Positions 41,514 through 49,969 of a stretch of 64,000 nt of DNA are shown piece after piece (the stretch's first letter is position 1; every line of letters begins with the position of its first letter). The notes below the pieces were generated by a model that had not been told where the DNA came from, made no database searches, and was given only the letters and a program-made list of their open reading frames with translations. The DNA lies in assembly GCF_013155335.1 (NCBI RefSeq), contig NZ_JABJQZ010000001.1:1-64000 (forward strand), written 5' to 3'. Origin of the DNA: Nocardioides sp. zg-1230 (lineage in GTDB: Bacteria; Actinomycetota; Actinomycetes; Propionibacteriales; Nocardioidaceae). The translations under genes and the position numbers were made by a program.

Positions 41514-43091
41514 ATGACGACGATGCGGACGCACCTGCACCACCTGCTCGAGGAGGGCGCCGTCCGCTTCGGCGACCGCCCGGCCCTGAGCCACCAGGAG
41601 ACGACGCTCGACTACGCCTCGGCCTGGGACCAGGCCTGGCGCACGGGCGCCGTGCTGGCCGGCCTGGGCGTCGGGCGCGGGGACCGCGTGGCGGTCTACC
41701 TCGACAAGCGACCCGAGACCGTCGGCGGGATCTTCGGCGCCTCGGTGGCCGCCGCCGTGTTCGTGCCGGTCAACCCCGCGCTCAAGGGGTCCCAGGTGGC
41801 CTACATCCTCGGCGACTGCGACGTGCGGGTGCTCATCACGACCCGCCAGCGCTGGGAGTCGGTCCGCGACGACGCCAAGGGCTGTCGCGAGCTAGCGCAC
41901 GTGCTGCTCGTCGACGCCGACCCGGACGAGGTGCCCGACGAGGACGAGGTGCGCGTCCACGACCTGCCGACCCTCCTGGGCGACGTCACCGAGCCACCGC
42001 CCCCGAGCCGGGCGGTCGACGTCGACACCGCTGCGATCCTCTACACCTCCGGCAGCACCGGCCGCCCGAAGGGCGTCGTGCTGTCCCACCGCAACCTGCT
42101 CGTCGGCGCCGAGAGCGTCTCGAGCTACCTCGCCAACGACGGGGACGACGTCATCCTGGCCGCGCTGCCGCTCAGCTTCGACGCCGGGCTGAGCCAGGTG
42201 ACGACCGCGTTCGCCTCGGGGGCCCACGTCGTGCTCGTGAACTACCTCCTGGCCCGCGACGTCGTACGTCTGTGCGCGCGCCACGGCGTCACCGGGCTCA
42301 CCTGCGTGCCGCCGCTCTGGATCCAGCTCGCCGCCGCCGACTGGCCGCCCGAGGCCACGGCGTCATTGCGCTACTTCGCCAACACCGGCGGCCGGATGCC
42401 CCGCTCGACCCTCACCCGGCTGCGCGAGATCTTCCCGCAGGCGAGCCCGTTCCTGATGTACGGCCTGACCGAGGCGTTCCGCTCGACCTACCTCGACCCG
42501 GCACAGGTCGACCGGCGGCCCGACTCGATCGGCAAGGCCATCCCCAACGCCGAGATCCTGGTCCTGCAGCCCGACGGCACGCCGTGCGCGCCCGGTGAGG
42601 AGGGCGAGCTCGTCCACCGAGGAGCGCTCGTCGCCCAGGGCTACTGGGGCGATGCCGAGCGCACCGCCGAGCGGTTCCGCCCGATCCCGGGTGGCCACGA
42701 CTGGCGGGCACCCGAGCTGGCCGTGTGGTCGGGCGACCGGGTCGTCGCCGACGAGGAGGGATTCCTCTACTTCGTCGGCCGCACCGACGACATGATCAAG
42801 ACGTCGGGCTACCGGGTGAGCCCGACCGAGATCGAGGAGGTCGCCTACGACAGCGGCCTGGTCCGCGACGCCGCGGCCCTCGGTCTGCCCGACGAGGCCC
42901 TCGGTCACCGCGTCGTGGTCGTGGTCAGCCCTGCCGCGGACGACTTCGAGCCCGAGGCGCTGCTCGCGGTCTTCCGCCGGCAGCTGCCCCGCTACATGGT
43001 GCCGGCGGAGATCGTGGTCCGCTCCGAGCTGCCCCGCTCCCCCAACGGAAAGTTCGACCGCGTCCTGCTGCGCGAGGAGCTGACCGCATGA
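41514..43091 (+). CDS. AMP-forming acyl/aminoacyl ligase (XrtA-type ligase_PEP_1-like)
   Basis: A 525-residue class I adenylate-forming enzyme. Core motifs are ILYTSGSTGRPKGVVLSH (A3, near residue 174), MYGLTEAF (A5), SGDRVVADEEGFLYFVGR (A7), TDDMIKTSGYRVSP (A8) and PNGKFDR with the catalytic Lys (A10, about 511). It activates a carboxylate and loads it onto CoA or a carrier protein. The next genes are a PLP decarboxylase and an ACP. The same ligase-decarboxylase-ACP trio is known from exosortase A-associated EPS loci of Gram-negatives. ATG at 41514 follows GAGGGGGCA. Confidence 0.88.
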   Translation: MTTMRTHLHHLLEEGAVRFGDRPALSHQETTLDYASAWDQAWRTGAVLAGLGVGRGDRVAVYLDKRPETVGGIFGASVAAAVFVPVNPALKGSQVAYILGDCDVRVLITTRQRWESVRDDAKGCRELAHVLLVDADPDEVPDEDEVRVHDLPTLLGDVTEPPPPSRAVDVDTAAILYTSGSTGRPKGVVLSHRNLLVGAESVSSYLANDGDDVILAALPLSFDAGLSQVTTAFASGAHVVLVNYLLARDVVRLCARHGVTGLTCVPPLWIQLAAADWPPEATASLRYFANTGGRMPRSTLTRLREIFPQASPFLMYGLTEAFRSTYLDPAQVDRRPDSIGKAIPNAEILVLQPDGTPCAPGEEGELVHRGALVAQGYWGDAERTAERFRPIPGGHDWRAPELAVWSGDRVVADEEGFLYFVGRTDDMIKTSGYRVSPTEIEEVAYDSGLVRDAAALGLPDEALGHRVVVVVSPAADDFEPEALLAVFRRQLPRYMVPAEIVVRSELPRSPNGKFDRVLLREELTA

Positions 43092-44314
43092 GGACCAGTG
43101 ATCACGTGGACGCCCACGGCACGGCCGGCGGGACGCTCCTGGTGGGTGGCGTACCGGTCGACCGCCTCGCCGAGCGCGTCGGGGCGACGCCGTTCTTCGC
43201 CTACGACCGCGCGATGATCTCCGCACGGGTGGCAGCGGTGAAGGCCGCGCTGCCGGATCGGATGAAGCTCGGCTACGCCGTGAAGGCCAACCCGATGCCC
43301 GCCGTCGTCCAGCACCTCGCAGGACTCGTGGACCACCTCGACGTCGCCTCCGCCGGCGAGCTCGCCGTCGCGCTCGACACGGGGCAGGACCCGGCCGCGA
43401 TCAGCTTCGCCGGACCCGGCAAGACCGACGCCGAGCTGCGTCGGGCGGTGGCCGCGGGCGTGACGGTCGAGGTCGAGTCGCGCACCGAGCTGCAACGCCT
43501 CGTGCGCACCGGCAAGGAGCTCGCCCTGCGGCCGCGCGCCGCCGTACGCGTGAACCCGCCGTTCGCGGTCAAGGGCTCGGGCATGCGGATGGGCGGTGGG
43601 CCGCAGCAGTTCGGCATCGATGCCGAGGCCGTCCCGTCACTGCTCGGCGAGGTGAGCGAGCACGACGTCGACGTCGTCGGCTTCCACGTCTTCGCGGGGT
43701 CACAGAACCTCAGCGCGGCGATCCTCGGCGAGGCGCAGGAGCGCACCGTCGACCTCGTCCTCGAGCTGGCCGAGCACGTGCCCGGCACCGTGGAGTACGT
43801 CAACCTGGGCGGCGGCTTCGGCATCCCCTACTTCGAGAAGGACGAGCGCCTCGACCTCGACGCCGTCGGCCGGCGGCTCACCGAGCTCGTCGACGGTCGG
43901 CTCTCCCCGGCGCTGCCGGACGCGACCGTCGTCGTGGAGCTCGGGCGGTTCCTGGTGGGCGAGGCGGGTGTCTACGTCACCCGCGTCGTCGACGTGAAGG
44001 AGTCGCGCGGGCGCAGCTACGCCGTGGTCGACGGTGGCATGCACCACCAGCTGGCCGCCTCGGGCAACTTCGGCCAGGTCATCCGGCGCAACTACCCGCT
44101 GGCCCTCGCCACCCGGGCCCTGGACGAGCCCACCGGGCCGGTCACCGTCGTCGGCTGCCTGTGCACGCCGCTCGACCTGCTCGGCGACGAGGTCGCCCTG
44201 CCCGACACCGAGGTCGGGGACCTCGTCGTCGTCTTCCAGGCGGGCGCCTACGGCCTCACCGCCAGTCCCACCGCATTCCTCGGCCACCCCTCACCATCGG
44301 AGGTCCTCGTATGA
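43088..44314 (+). CDS. PLP-dependent decarboxylase (fold III, DapDC/ODC-like)
   Basis: A 408-residue fold-III decarboxylase of the LysA / ornithine decarboxylase family. The Schiff-base Lys is K66 in LGYAVKANPMP. FHVFAGSQNL is the His-containing strand, VNLGGGFGIPYF binds the PLP phosphate, and GCLCTPLDLL gives the catalytic Cys. It decarboxylates an amino acid, perhaps while attached to the carrier protein encoded next. The closest described relatives by context are exosortase A-associated decarboxylases. ATG at 43088 overlaps the ligase stop, and the stop overlaps ACP 2. Confidence 0.88.
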   Translation: MRTSDHVDAHGTAGGTLLVGGVPVDRLAERVGATPFFAYDRAMISARVAAVKAALPDRMKLGYAVKANPMPAVVQHLAGLVDHLDVASAGELAVALDTGQDPAAISFAGPGKTDAELRRAVAAGVTVEVESRTELQRLVRTGKELALRPRAAVRVNPPFAVKGSGMRMGGGPQQFGIDAEAVPSLLGEVSEHDVDVVGFHVFAGSQNLSAAILGEAQERTVDLVLELAEHVPGTVEYVNLGGGFGIPYFEKDERLDLDAVGRRLTELVDGRLSPALPDATVVVELGRFLVGEAGVYVTRVVDVKESRGRSYAVVDGGMHHQLAASGNFGQVIRRNYPLALATRALDEPTGPVTVVGCLCTPLDLLGDEVALPDTEVGDLVVVFQAGAYGLTASPTAFLGHPSPSEVLV

Positions 44315-44601
44315 CCCAGCCCGCAGAGATCCTCACCGGCACGCACGCCGACTCCCTCCCCGGAGTGGTCGAGGTGCTCACCCGCACCCTCGGCATCGAG
44401 GACCGGGCGGGAGCGATCACCCGCGAAACCCGGCTCTTCGGCGAGCTGCCCGAGCTCGACTCGCTGGGCGTCGTGGAGCTCGCGGCCGCCCTCGAGGACC
44501 GCTTCGACATCGTCATCGAGGACGAGGACTTCACCGGCGAGGTGTTCGAGAGCGTGGGCACGCTCACCGACTTCATCGACTCCCGCCGCACCGGCGGTTG
44601 A
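44311..44601 (+). CDS. Acyl carrier protein 2
   Basis: A 96-residue carrier protein. Phosphopantetheine attachment is at Ser51 in PELDSLGVVELAAAL, followed by DRFDIVIEDED. It has an N-terminal extension compared with fatty-acid ACP. ATG overlaps the decarboxylase stop (ATGA), so it should be the carrier served by the ligase and decarboxylase just upstream. It differs from ACP 1 in sequence around the Ser (DSL versus DST), suggesting different cargo. AcpS at 34924 could modify both. Confidence 0.92.
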   Translation: MTQPAEILTGTHADSLPGVVEVLTRTLGIEDRAGAITRETRLFGELPELDSLGVVELAAALEDRFDIVIEDEDFTGEVFESVGTLTDFIDSRRTGG

Positions 44602-44632
44602 GAACGCCCCGAGCACCGGAAGGAGAGCTGTC

Positions 44633-45448
44633 GTGGAGATGCGGGTCATGTGGCGGTCGCTGCGCCGCCGCTGGTACCTCGTGCTCGCGCTGGCGGTGCT
44701 GACCGTCGGCGCGACGTTCCTGGTCGCGCAACGCACCGGCGAGACCTACGAGGCGACGGGCACCGTCCTGGTCTTCCCGCCCTCGCAGGTCGAGGGACCC
44801 ACCGGCGAGATGTCGGAGGAGAACCCCTACCTCTCGCTCGGTGGGGTCGGACAGGCCCGCGACGTCGTCGTACGAGCCCTGACGTCGAAGAAGGTGGGCG
44901 ACGAGTTCGGTGAGGCCTACCCGGCCGGCACGACGTTCGAGATCGTCCCGGACTACACCAACAGCGCGCCGATCATCCTGTTCACCGTCGAGGCCGCCGC
45001 GCCCGACGTGGCCACCGAGGCGCTGTCCTCGCTGATCGACCGGGTCCCGGTCGAGCTCGAGAAGCTGCAGTCCGGACTGGACCTGCCGGCAGCGCAGCGC
45101 GTCACGTCCGTCGTGCTGACCCGCGACGAGGCCCCGGCCGCGACGACGAAGGCGATGATCCGGGCGGCACTGATGACGATGGCCGCGCTCGGCGGCATGG
45201 GCCTGCTCCTGATCGCCCTGGTCGACGGGTGGCTCGCCGGCCGCCGCGACCCCGACCCGGAGGACCTCGTCGTCGAGGACGCCGCCGGGCCGCCCGCCCC
45301 GGTGTCCCTGCACCCGGTGCACGCCGACGACCCGGCCCCCGGCGGACGCGACCCCGACCCTGACCCCGACCGGGGTGCGCCGGTCGAGGTGACGGCACGA
45401 CTGCTGAAGCGCCGCGGGCGACGGGACCAGCGCGGCGAGGCGTCGTGA
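44633..45448 (+). CDS. Wzz/PCP-family chain-length determinant-like protein
   Basis: A 271-residue protein with Wzz topology. A helix at residues 15-32 (YLVLALAVLTVGATFLVA) is followed by an extracytoplasmic domain (ETYEATGTVLVFPP...GEMSEENPYLSL), a second helix at about 182-202 and an acidic Asp/Pro-rich cytoplasmic tail. No kinase domain is attached. GTG at 44633 is preceded by AAGGAGA at good spacing; an ATG two codons later is too far. It is homologous in design to the protein at 39736. The GTGA overlap with the polymerase gene supports a joint role in setting chain length. Confidence 0.78.
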   Translation: MEMRVMWRSLRRRWYLVLALAVLTVGATFLVAQRTGETYEATGTVLVFPPSQVEGPTGEMSEENPYLSLGGVGQARDVVVRALTSKKVGDEFGEAYPAGTTFEIVPDYTNSAPIILFTVEAAAPDVATEALSSLIDRVPVELEKLQSGLDLPAAQRVTSVVLTRDEAPAATTKAMIRAALMTMAALGGMGLLLIALVDGWLAGRRDPDPEDLVVEDAAGPPAPVSLHPVHADDPAPGGRDPDPDPDRGAPVEVTARLLKRRGRRDQRGEAS

Positions 45449-46809
45449 CCCTCGCGGTCCAGGAGGAGGCCGGGACCGGCATCGCCCGCAGCGGCGGGGT
45501 CGACGCCGCGGCGCTCCTGACCGCCTACGTGTGCCTGCTGTGGTTCATCCCCTCCCCGATGGTCGTCAGCGCCCTGGGCAGCGCCGGCAGCCCGGCCACC
45601 CTGTTCGGCATCGGGATCTTCCTCTACTGGGCGTGGCACACCGTGCGACGGTCCGAGCGCTCCGACGGCCGATCCCACCCGGTGCGGGCGGCGATGCTCG
45701 GGCTGGTCGTGGCCATGCTGGTCGTCTACGCGCACGCCATGGCAGGCCCCCTGCCCGGTGACGAGATCAGCACCGCCGACTCGGGCCTGCTGCGCCTGCT
45801 GAGCCTCGCCGGGGTCGTGCTGCTCGCCTGCGACGGCATCAGCGGCTACGACCGGCTCGTGGTCGTCCTGCGGCGCCTCGCCTTCGCGGCGGGACTCGTC
45901 GCGCTGCTCGGCCTGGCGCAGTACGTCACCGGCGAGCTCTTCGTCGACCGGATCCGTATCCCCGGGCTCACCGCGGGCACCGAGGGGTGGACCCTCGGCA
46001 CCCGGTCCGGGCGCATCAGACCGAGCGGGACGTCGATGAGCCCGATCGAGTACGGCGTCGTGCTCGGCATGACCCTCCCGCTCGTCACCGTGTGCGCGTC
46101 GGTGCAGTCGCGCTACCGGTGGCTCTTCCGCGCGATGCTCGTCGCGATGATCGCCTCGATCTTCTTCTCCATGTCCCGCTCGGCCTACCTCTGCGCGCTG
46201 GCCGGCATGATCGTGCTCGCCATGTCGTGGGACCTGCGCCGGCGCCTGCGGGCGCTCGCCTTCCTCAGCGTCGTCAGCGCGGTGATGTACGTGATGGTGC
46301 CGGGCCTGCTCGGCTCGATCCAGGGGCTGTTCTCCAACGCCGGCGAGGACCCCAGCATCGCCTCGCGCACCGGCAGCTACGACATCGCCGGCGCCTTCAT
46401 CTCCAGCTCGCCCTGGGTCGGCAAGGGCTTCGGCACGTTCCTCCCGAAGTACTGGATCCTCGACAACGCCTATCTCGGCATGACGATCGAGTCCGGCCTC
46501 CTGGGCCTCCTGGCGCTGCTCACCCTGATTGTCGCGGGCCTGGTCAGCGCCCGTGGTGCGCGCGGGGTCCTCCAGGCCGAGCAGGACGCCGGCCGGGCCG
46601 CCGGGCACGACGCCGGGCGGGAGGAGCACGTGCAGTACACCCAGGCGGTGCTCGCGTCGGTCGCGGCCGGGGCGTGCGGCCTGGCGTTCTTCGACGCGTT
46701 CGCCTTCCCGCAGACGGCCGGGTGCTTCTTCCTCTTCATCGGCATCGCCGGCGCGATGCGTCGCCTCACCCGTGCGAGCGCCGCGGTGCCGTCGAGCGGG
46801 CGGGGCTAG
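45445..46809 (+). CDS. Wzy / O-antigen ligase-type membrane polymerase
   Basis: A 454-residue protein with about 11-12 membrane helices and one large extracytoplasmic loop. The Wzy_C/O-antigen ligase region carries RPSGTSMSPIEYGVVLGM and FFSMSRSAYLCALAGMIVLA, then SRTGSYDIAGAFISSSPWVGKGFGTF, with conserved R and H/G positions. It polymerises lipid-linked repeat units outside the membrane or ligates them. GTG at 45445 overlaps the Wzz-like gene. The TAG stop shares CTAG with the convergent glycosyltransferase. Last gene of the 41514 operon. Confidence 0.85.
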   Translation: MTLAVQEEAGTGIARSGGVDAAALLTAYVCLLWFIPSPMVVSALGSAGSPATLFGIGIFLYWAWHTVRRSERSDGRSHPVRAAMLGLVVAMLVVYAHAMAGPLPGDEISTADSGLLRLLSLAGVVLLACDGISGYDRLVVVLRRLAFAAGLVALLGLAQYVTGELFVDRIRIPGLTAGTEGWTLGTRSGRIRPSGTSMSPIEYGVVLGMTLPLVTVCASVQSRYRWLFRAMLVAMIASIFFSMSRSAYLCALAGMIVLAMSWDLRRRLRALAFLSVVSAVMYVMVPGLLGSIQGLFSNAGEDPSIASRTGSYDIAGAFISSSPWVGKGFGTFLPKYWILDNAYLGMTIESGLLGLLALLTLIVAGLVSARGARGVLQAEQDAGRAAGHDAGREEHVQYTQAVLASVAAGACGLAFFDAFAFPQTAGCFFLFIGIAGAMRRLTRASAAVPSSGRG

Positions 46810-48392
46810 GCGCGCGACCGCCGGAGCCGGCGTACGACGCCTCCGGGCAGCAGCAGGGCCGGACGCACCCGTCCCGCGCGCAGCAGCCGCGCCGCGGTCT
46901 CGACCCGCCGCGGCCACGACAGGAGCGGCGACACGACGTCCAACGTGCCGGCGAGGCCCTGCCCGACGCCGTTGCCCATCACCTGCAGCAGCCGCTGGTC
47001 GAGCGGCCCGGTCGCGCGCACGGCAGTGTTGGGGTCCGACGCCGGACCGGAGGCCGGCGGTGCGTCGAGCACCTTGCCGACCTGCTCGGCCCACGCCCCG
47101 TCGGCGTGGAAGCGACGCACGGCCGCGCCGGTGCTGGCACCAAGCCGGTGCCGCGCGTCGTCGTCGGCCAGGAGCCGACCCACCTCGGCCGCCAGCTCCG
47201 GTCCCGATCCGGCGACCACCAGGTCGTCGTCGAGCTCGGGGGTGTCCGCACCCAGCACCCCCAGGCGCTCGTCCGGGGACCGCAGGGTCAGCACGGGCGT
47301 GTCCAGCCACGCCGCCTCGAGCATGGAGGTGAGGGACGAGAAGGGGTAGGAGTCGACGTAGACGTCGGCGGCCTCGAGCAGCGTGTGGACGTCCGGCAGC
47401 AGGCCCCAGGCGCGCCCCAGGTCCTCCTCGGCCAGGACCGACCAGTCGCCGTCGGGGGCCGGCCCGGCGACGTGCAGCCGCGCCTCGGGGTGCTCGCGCA
47501 CGACCGGGAGCAGCACGTCGAGGAGCGACTCGCCGGTGGCGGCGCCGTACTTGTAGGTGTCGGCCGCGCTGGCCACCACGAGGGCGTCCGCCGGCATGCC
47601 GAGCTCGGCGCGGGCCGCGGCCCGGGTCAGCCGGCGGTCCCGCATCACGAGGGGCCGCACGAGCAGGGTGTTGCGCGCCTCGGGGATGCCGCGGCGCTCG
47701 ACGTTGAGCCTGGCCCCGCTGCTGCGCAGGTTGACCACGCGGTCGGCGACGTGGACGCCGAGCCAGAACACGTGGTCGGCGTGGTTGACCAGCACCACCT
47801 CGGGGCGCTCCCCCGGCGGCAGCGCTAGCGCGATGGCCGGGACGACGTCGTTGGGGTGGACGTGGAGCACCACCTGGTCGTGCTCGAGGGCCAGCTCGCG
47901 CAGCCGGGCGGCCCGGTCGAGAAGGTGCGGGCGGCCGTCGTCGAGGAGGGTCAGGCCGCCGGGGCCGTCGAGCACCCGGCTGATCTTGTCGGGGACGTCG
48001 CGTCCCTCCTGCCCGGTGACGCAGACGTGGTGCTCGCGGGCCCCGTCGAGCCGCAGCCAGCTGGCCAGCATCTGCGTGTGGCCCCCGGTGCCGTAGAGCT
48101 GGCTCGCCACATGGAGCACCCGGGGACGGGCAGCCGCGGGACGCGCCGGCGCGGGACCGCCCGGGCCGGGCAGGGAGGAGCCGAGCCGCCCGAGCACGTC
48201 CTCGAGAGGGCCGCTCGCGAAGACCCCGCTCGGGTTGCACCACGCGAAGGTCGCGGCCGTCGTCGCGGCCACGGCCGCCCGCTCGCTGCGGCCGCGGCGG
48301 GCGAGGGCCTCCGCGCGCTTGACGAGCCGGTCGAGGACCGCCCAGTTGTCGTCGAGGCGCTGGACGTCGCTCGGGTCGTTCATCTCGTTCAT
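46806..48392 (-). CDS. Glycosyltransferase (GT4-like, long N-terminal extension)
   Basis: A 528-residue cytosolic transferase. An about 90-residue N-terminal helical extension precedes a GT-B fold. The N-terminal lobe has VLHVASQLYGTGGHTQML. The C-terminal lobe has VVASAADTYKYGAATGESLLDVL and DVYVDSYPFSSLTSMLEAAWLDTPVLTLR, the region that binds the nucleotide sugar in GT4/GT41-like enzymes. The C-terminal 70 residues are unusual and basic. ATG at 48392 overlaps the flippase stop (ATGA), and MNEMN gives a second start at 48383. It ends the minus-strand operon from 54736. Confidence 0.8.
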   Translation of the reverse strand: MNEMNDPSDVQRLDDNWAVLDRLVKRAEALARRGRSERAAVAATTAATFAWCNPSGVFASGPLEDVLGRLGSSLPGPGGPAPARPAAARPRVLHVASQLYGTGGHTQMLASWLRLDGAREHHVCVTGQEGRDVPDKISRVLDGPGGLTLLDDGRPHLLDRAARLRELALEHDQVVLHVHPNDVVPAIALALPPGERPEVVLVNHADHVFWLGVHVADRVVNLRSSGARLNVERRGIPEARNTLLVRPLVMRDRRLTRAAARAELGMPADALVVASAADTYKYGAATGESLLDVLLPVVREHPEARLHVAGPAPDGDWSVLAEEDLGRAWGLLPDVHTLLEAADVYVDSYPFSSLTSMLEAAWLDTPVLTLRSPDERLGVLGADTPELDDDLVVAGSGPELAAEVGRLLADDDARHRLGASTGAAVRRFHADGAWAEQVGKVLDAPPASGPASDPNTAVRATGPLDQRLLQVMGNGVGQGLAGTLDVVSPLLSWPRRVETAARLLRAGRVRPALLLPGGVVRRLRRSRA

Positions 48393-49945
48393 GCCTGGGC
48401 CGCCTCGATGACGGGGTCCTGCGGGGACGACGGTGCGTCGGCGACCGCGGCCCCCGACCGCAGGTCTCGCAGCTGGCGCAGCTGGTGGGGGCGCAGCGCC
48501 AGGATGCACCCGATGGCTGCCAGGCAGATGAGGCCACCGGCGAGGGTCGCCAGCAGGGGCGAGGACAGCTCCCGCGCGACGAGCGCCGCTGCGCCCGCGC
48601 CGACCGCGGCGACGAGGAGCGGGACCACGACCGCGGCACCCAGGGGTGCGATGCGCAGCCCGCAGCCGCGGAGCATGACGAGGTAGCACGGCACGACCAC
48701 GACGGCCACGACGACGAGCTCCGCGACGGCGACGCCGACCACGCCGCGCTCGCGGGCGGCGAGCAGGACCGTCGGGGCCAGGACCGCGAGCCAGAGCAGC
48801 TGCACCGCGAGCAGGCGGCCCGTGCGCCTCAGCACGACCAGGAGGTCGTAGGACAGCTCGACGAAGATGCGCGCGGCCGTGACCAGCACCAGGACGGCGA
48901 AGACGTCCGCCGCCGGTGCCCACTCCGCGCCGTAGACGAAGCGGATGACGTCGTCGGCCACCGCGGCGCCGACCAGGCAGACCGGCAGGGTCACCACGGC
49001 GACGACCCGGAGCAGGGTCGTGAACGAGTCGCCGAGGCGCCGGGGGTCACCCTGCAGCCGTGAGAACACGGCCGGGGCGACGCTGCGCAGCGGCTGGGAG
49101 AACATGTTGAGCGGCCACGAGGCGAGGTTGAAGGCCAGCACGAAGTAGCCGAGCGCGGTGGCGCCGAGGGTGGCACCGACCGCGACCTGCTCGACGTAGG
49201 CGACCGCGAAGACGACGATGCTGGCGCCCGCCAGCGGGAGTCCGAAGCGCAGCAGCGGCACCACCAGCGCCCGGTCGACGTGCAGTCGGTAGGGCCGGGT
49301 GGCGTGGACGAAGAGGGCGACCCCGATCAGCGTCGCCGCGACCCGACCCCACGCCAGGCTCCAGGCCCCGAACCCGCCGAGGGCCAGACCCAGGGACAAC
49401 GCGGTGCCCGACCAGGTGACGGCCTGGTCGATCACCAGGCGCCGCCGCTGCTGGAAGCGGCGCTGCAGGAGCGCGGCCGGACCCGCGACCATGCCGCTGA
49501 ACACCACCGACACCGACATCAGCCGGATGATCCCGGCCGCGTCGGGGGCCCCGAGCAGGCTGGCCACGGGCTCGGCGGTGGCGTACATCGCGCAGAAGAG
49601 CAGGACGCTGCCGGCGGTCGAGATCGCGTTGACCGTGCCCAGCACCGACTCCGGGTCGCGCTCCCAGCGCACGACGGCGAGGCTGACGCCGAGCTCGTTG
49701 AAGCTCAGGACGGCGAGCAGTGCCACCATCGCCACGGCGAAGGTGCCGAACTCTCCCGGCCCCAGGATCCGGGCCATGAGCACACCGACGAGGAGCGTGC
49801 CCAGCCGGGACAGCGCCGCGTTGAGGAAGCTCCAGCCGAAGGCCCCGGCCGCGGTGCGCGCCAGTCCTCCGTGGTCGGTCTCGTCTCCGTGCTGCGTCCC
49901 CACGCCCGCACCCCCTGCTGCGTCGATGTCTGCCCCCTTGTCCAA
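48389..49945 (-). CDS. Wzx-type polysaccharide flippase (MATE/MOP fold)
   Basis: A 518-residue membrane protein with 12-14 helices of the polysaccharide transporter (PST) family. The N-terminal LARTAAGAFGWSFLNAALSR is the typical amphipathic first helix, followed by LMARILGPGEFGTFAVAMV. FNLASWPLNMFSQPLRSVAPAVFSRLQ is the conserved mid-protein signature. It flips undecaprenyl-linked repeat units across the membrane. The start is uncertain: TTG at 49945 is listed, and GTG at 49903 is possible. It lies 24 bp after the DUF4082 protein and overlaps the glycosyltransferase. Confidence 0.9.
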   Translation of the reverse strand: MDKGADIDAAGGAGVGTQHGDETDHGGLARTAAGAFGWSFLNAALSRLGTLLVGVLMARILGPGEFGTFAVAMVALLAVLSFNELGVSLAVVRWERDPESVLGTVNAISTAGSVLLFCAMYATAEPVASLLGAPDAAGIIRLMSVSVVFSGMVAGPAALLQRRFQQRRRLVIDQAVTWSGTALSLGLALGGFGAWSLAWGRVAATLIGVALFVHATRPYRLHVDRALVVPLLRFGLPLAGASIVVFAVAYVEQVAVGATLGATALGYFVLAFNLASWPLNMFSQPLRSVAPAVFSRLQGDPRRLGDSFTTLLRVVAVVTLPVCLVGAAVADDVIRFVYGAEWAPAADVFAVLVLVTAARIFVELSYDLLVVLRRTGRLLAVQLLWLAVLAPTVLLAARERGVVGVAVAELVVVAVVVVPCYLVMLRGCGLRIAPLGAAVVVPLLVAAVGAGAAALVARELSSPLLATLAGGLICLAAIGCILALRPHQLRQLRDLRSGAAVADAPSSPQDPVIEAAQA

Positions 49946-49969
49946 CCCGTCAGCCGCCCCGGGCCCGGA

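Noticed and set aside
44953..48639. 1228-codon minus-strand open frame
   Set aside because: A low-complexity Arg/Pro/Ala shadow of the plus-strand Wzz-like and polymerase genes and of the minus-strand glycosyltransferase in another frame.
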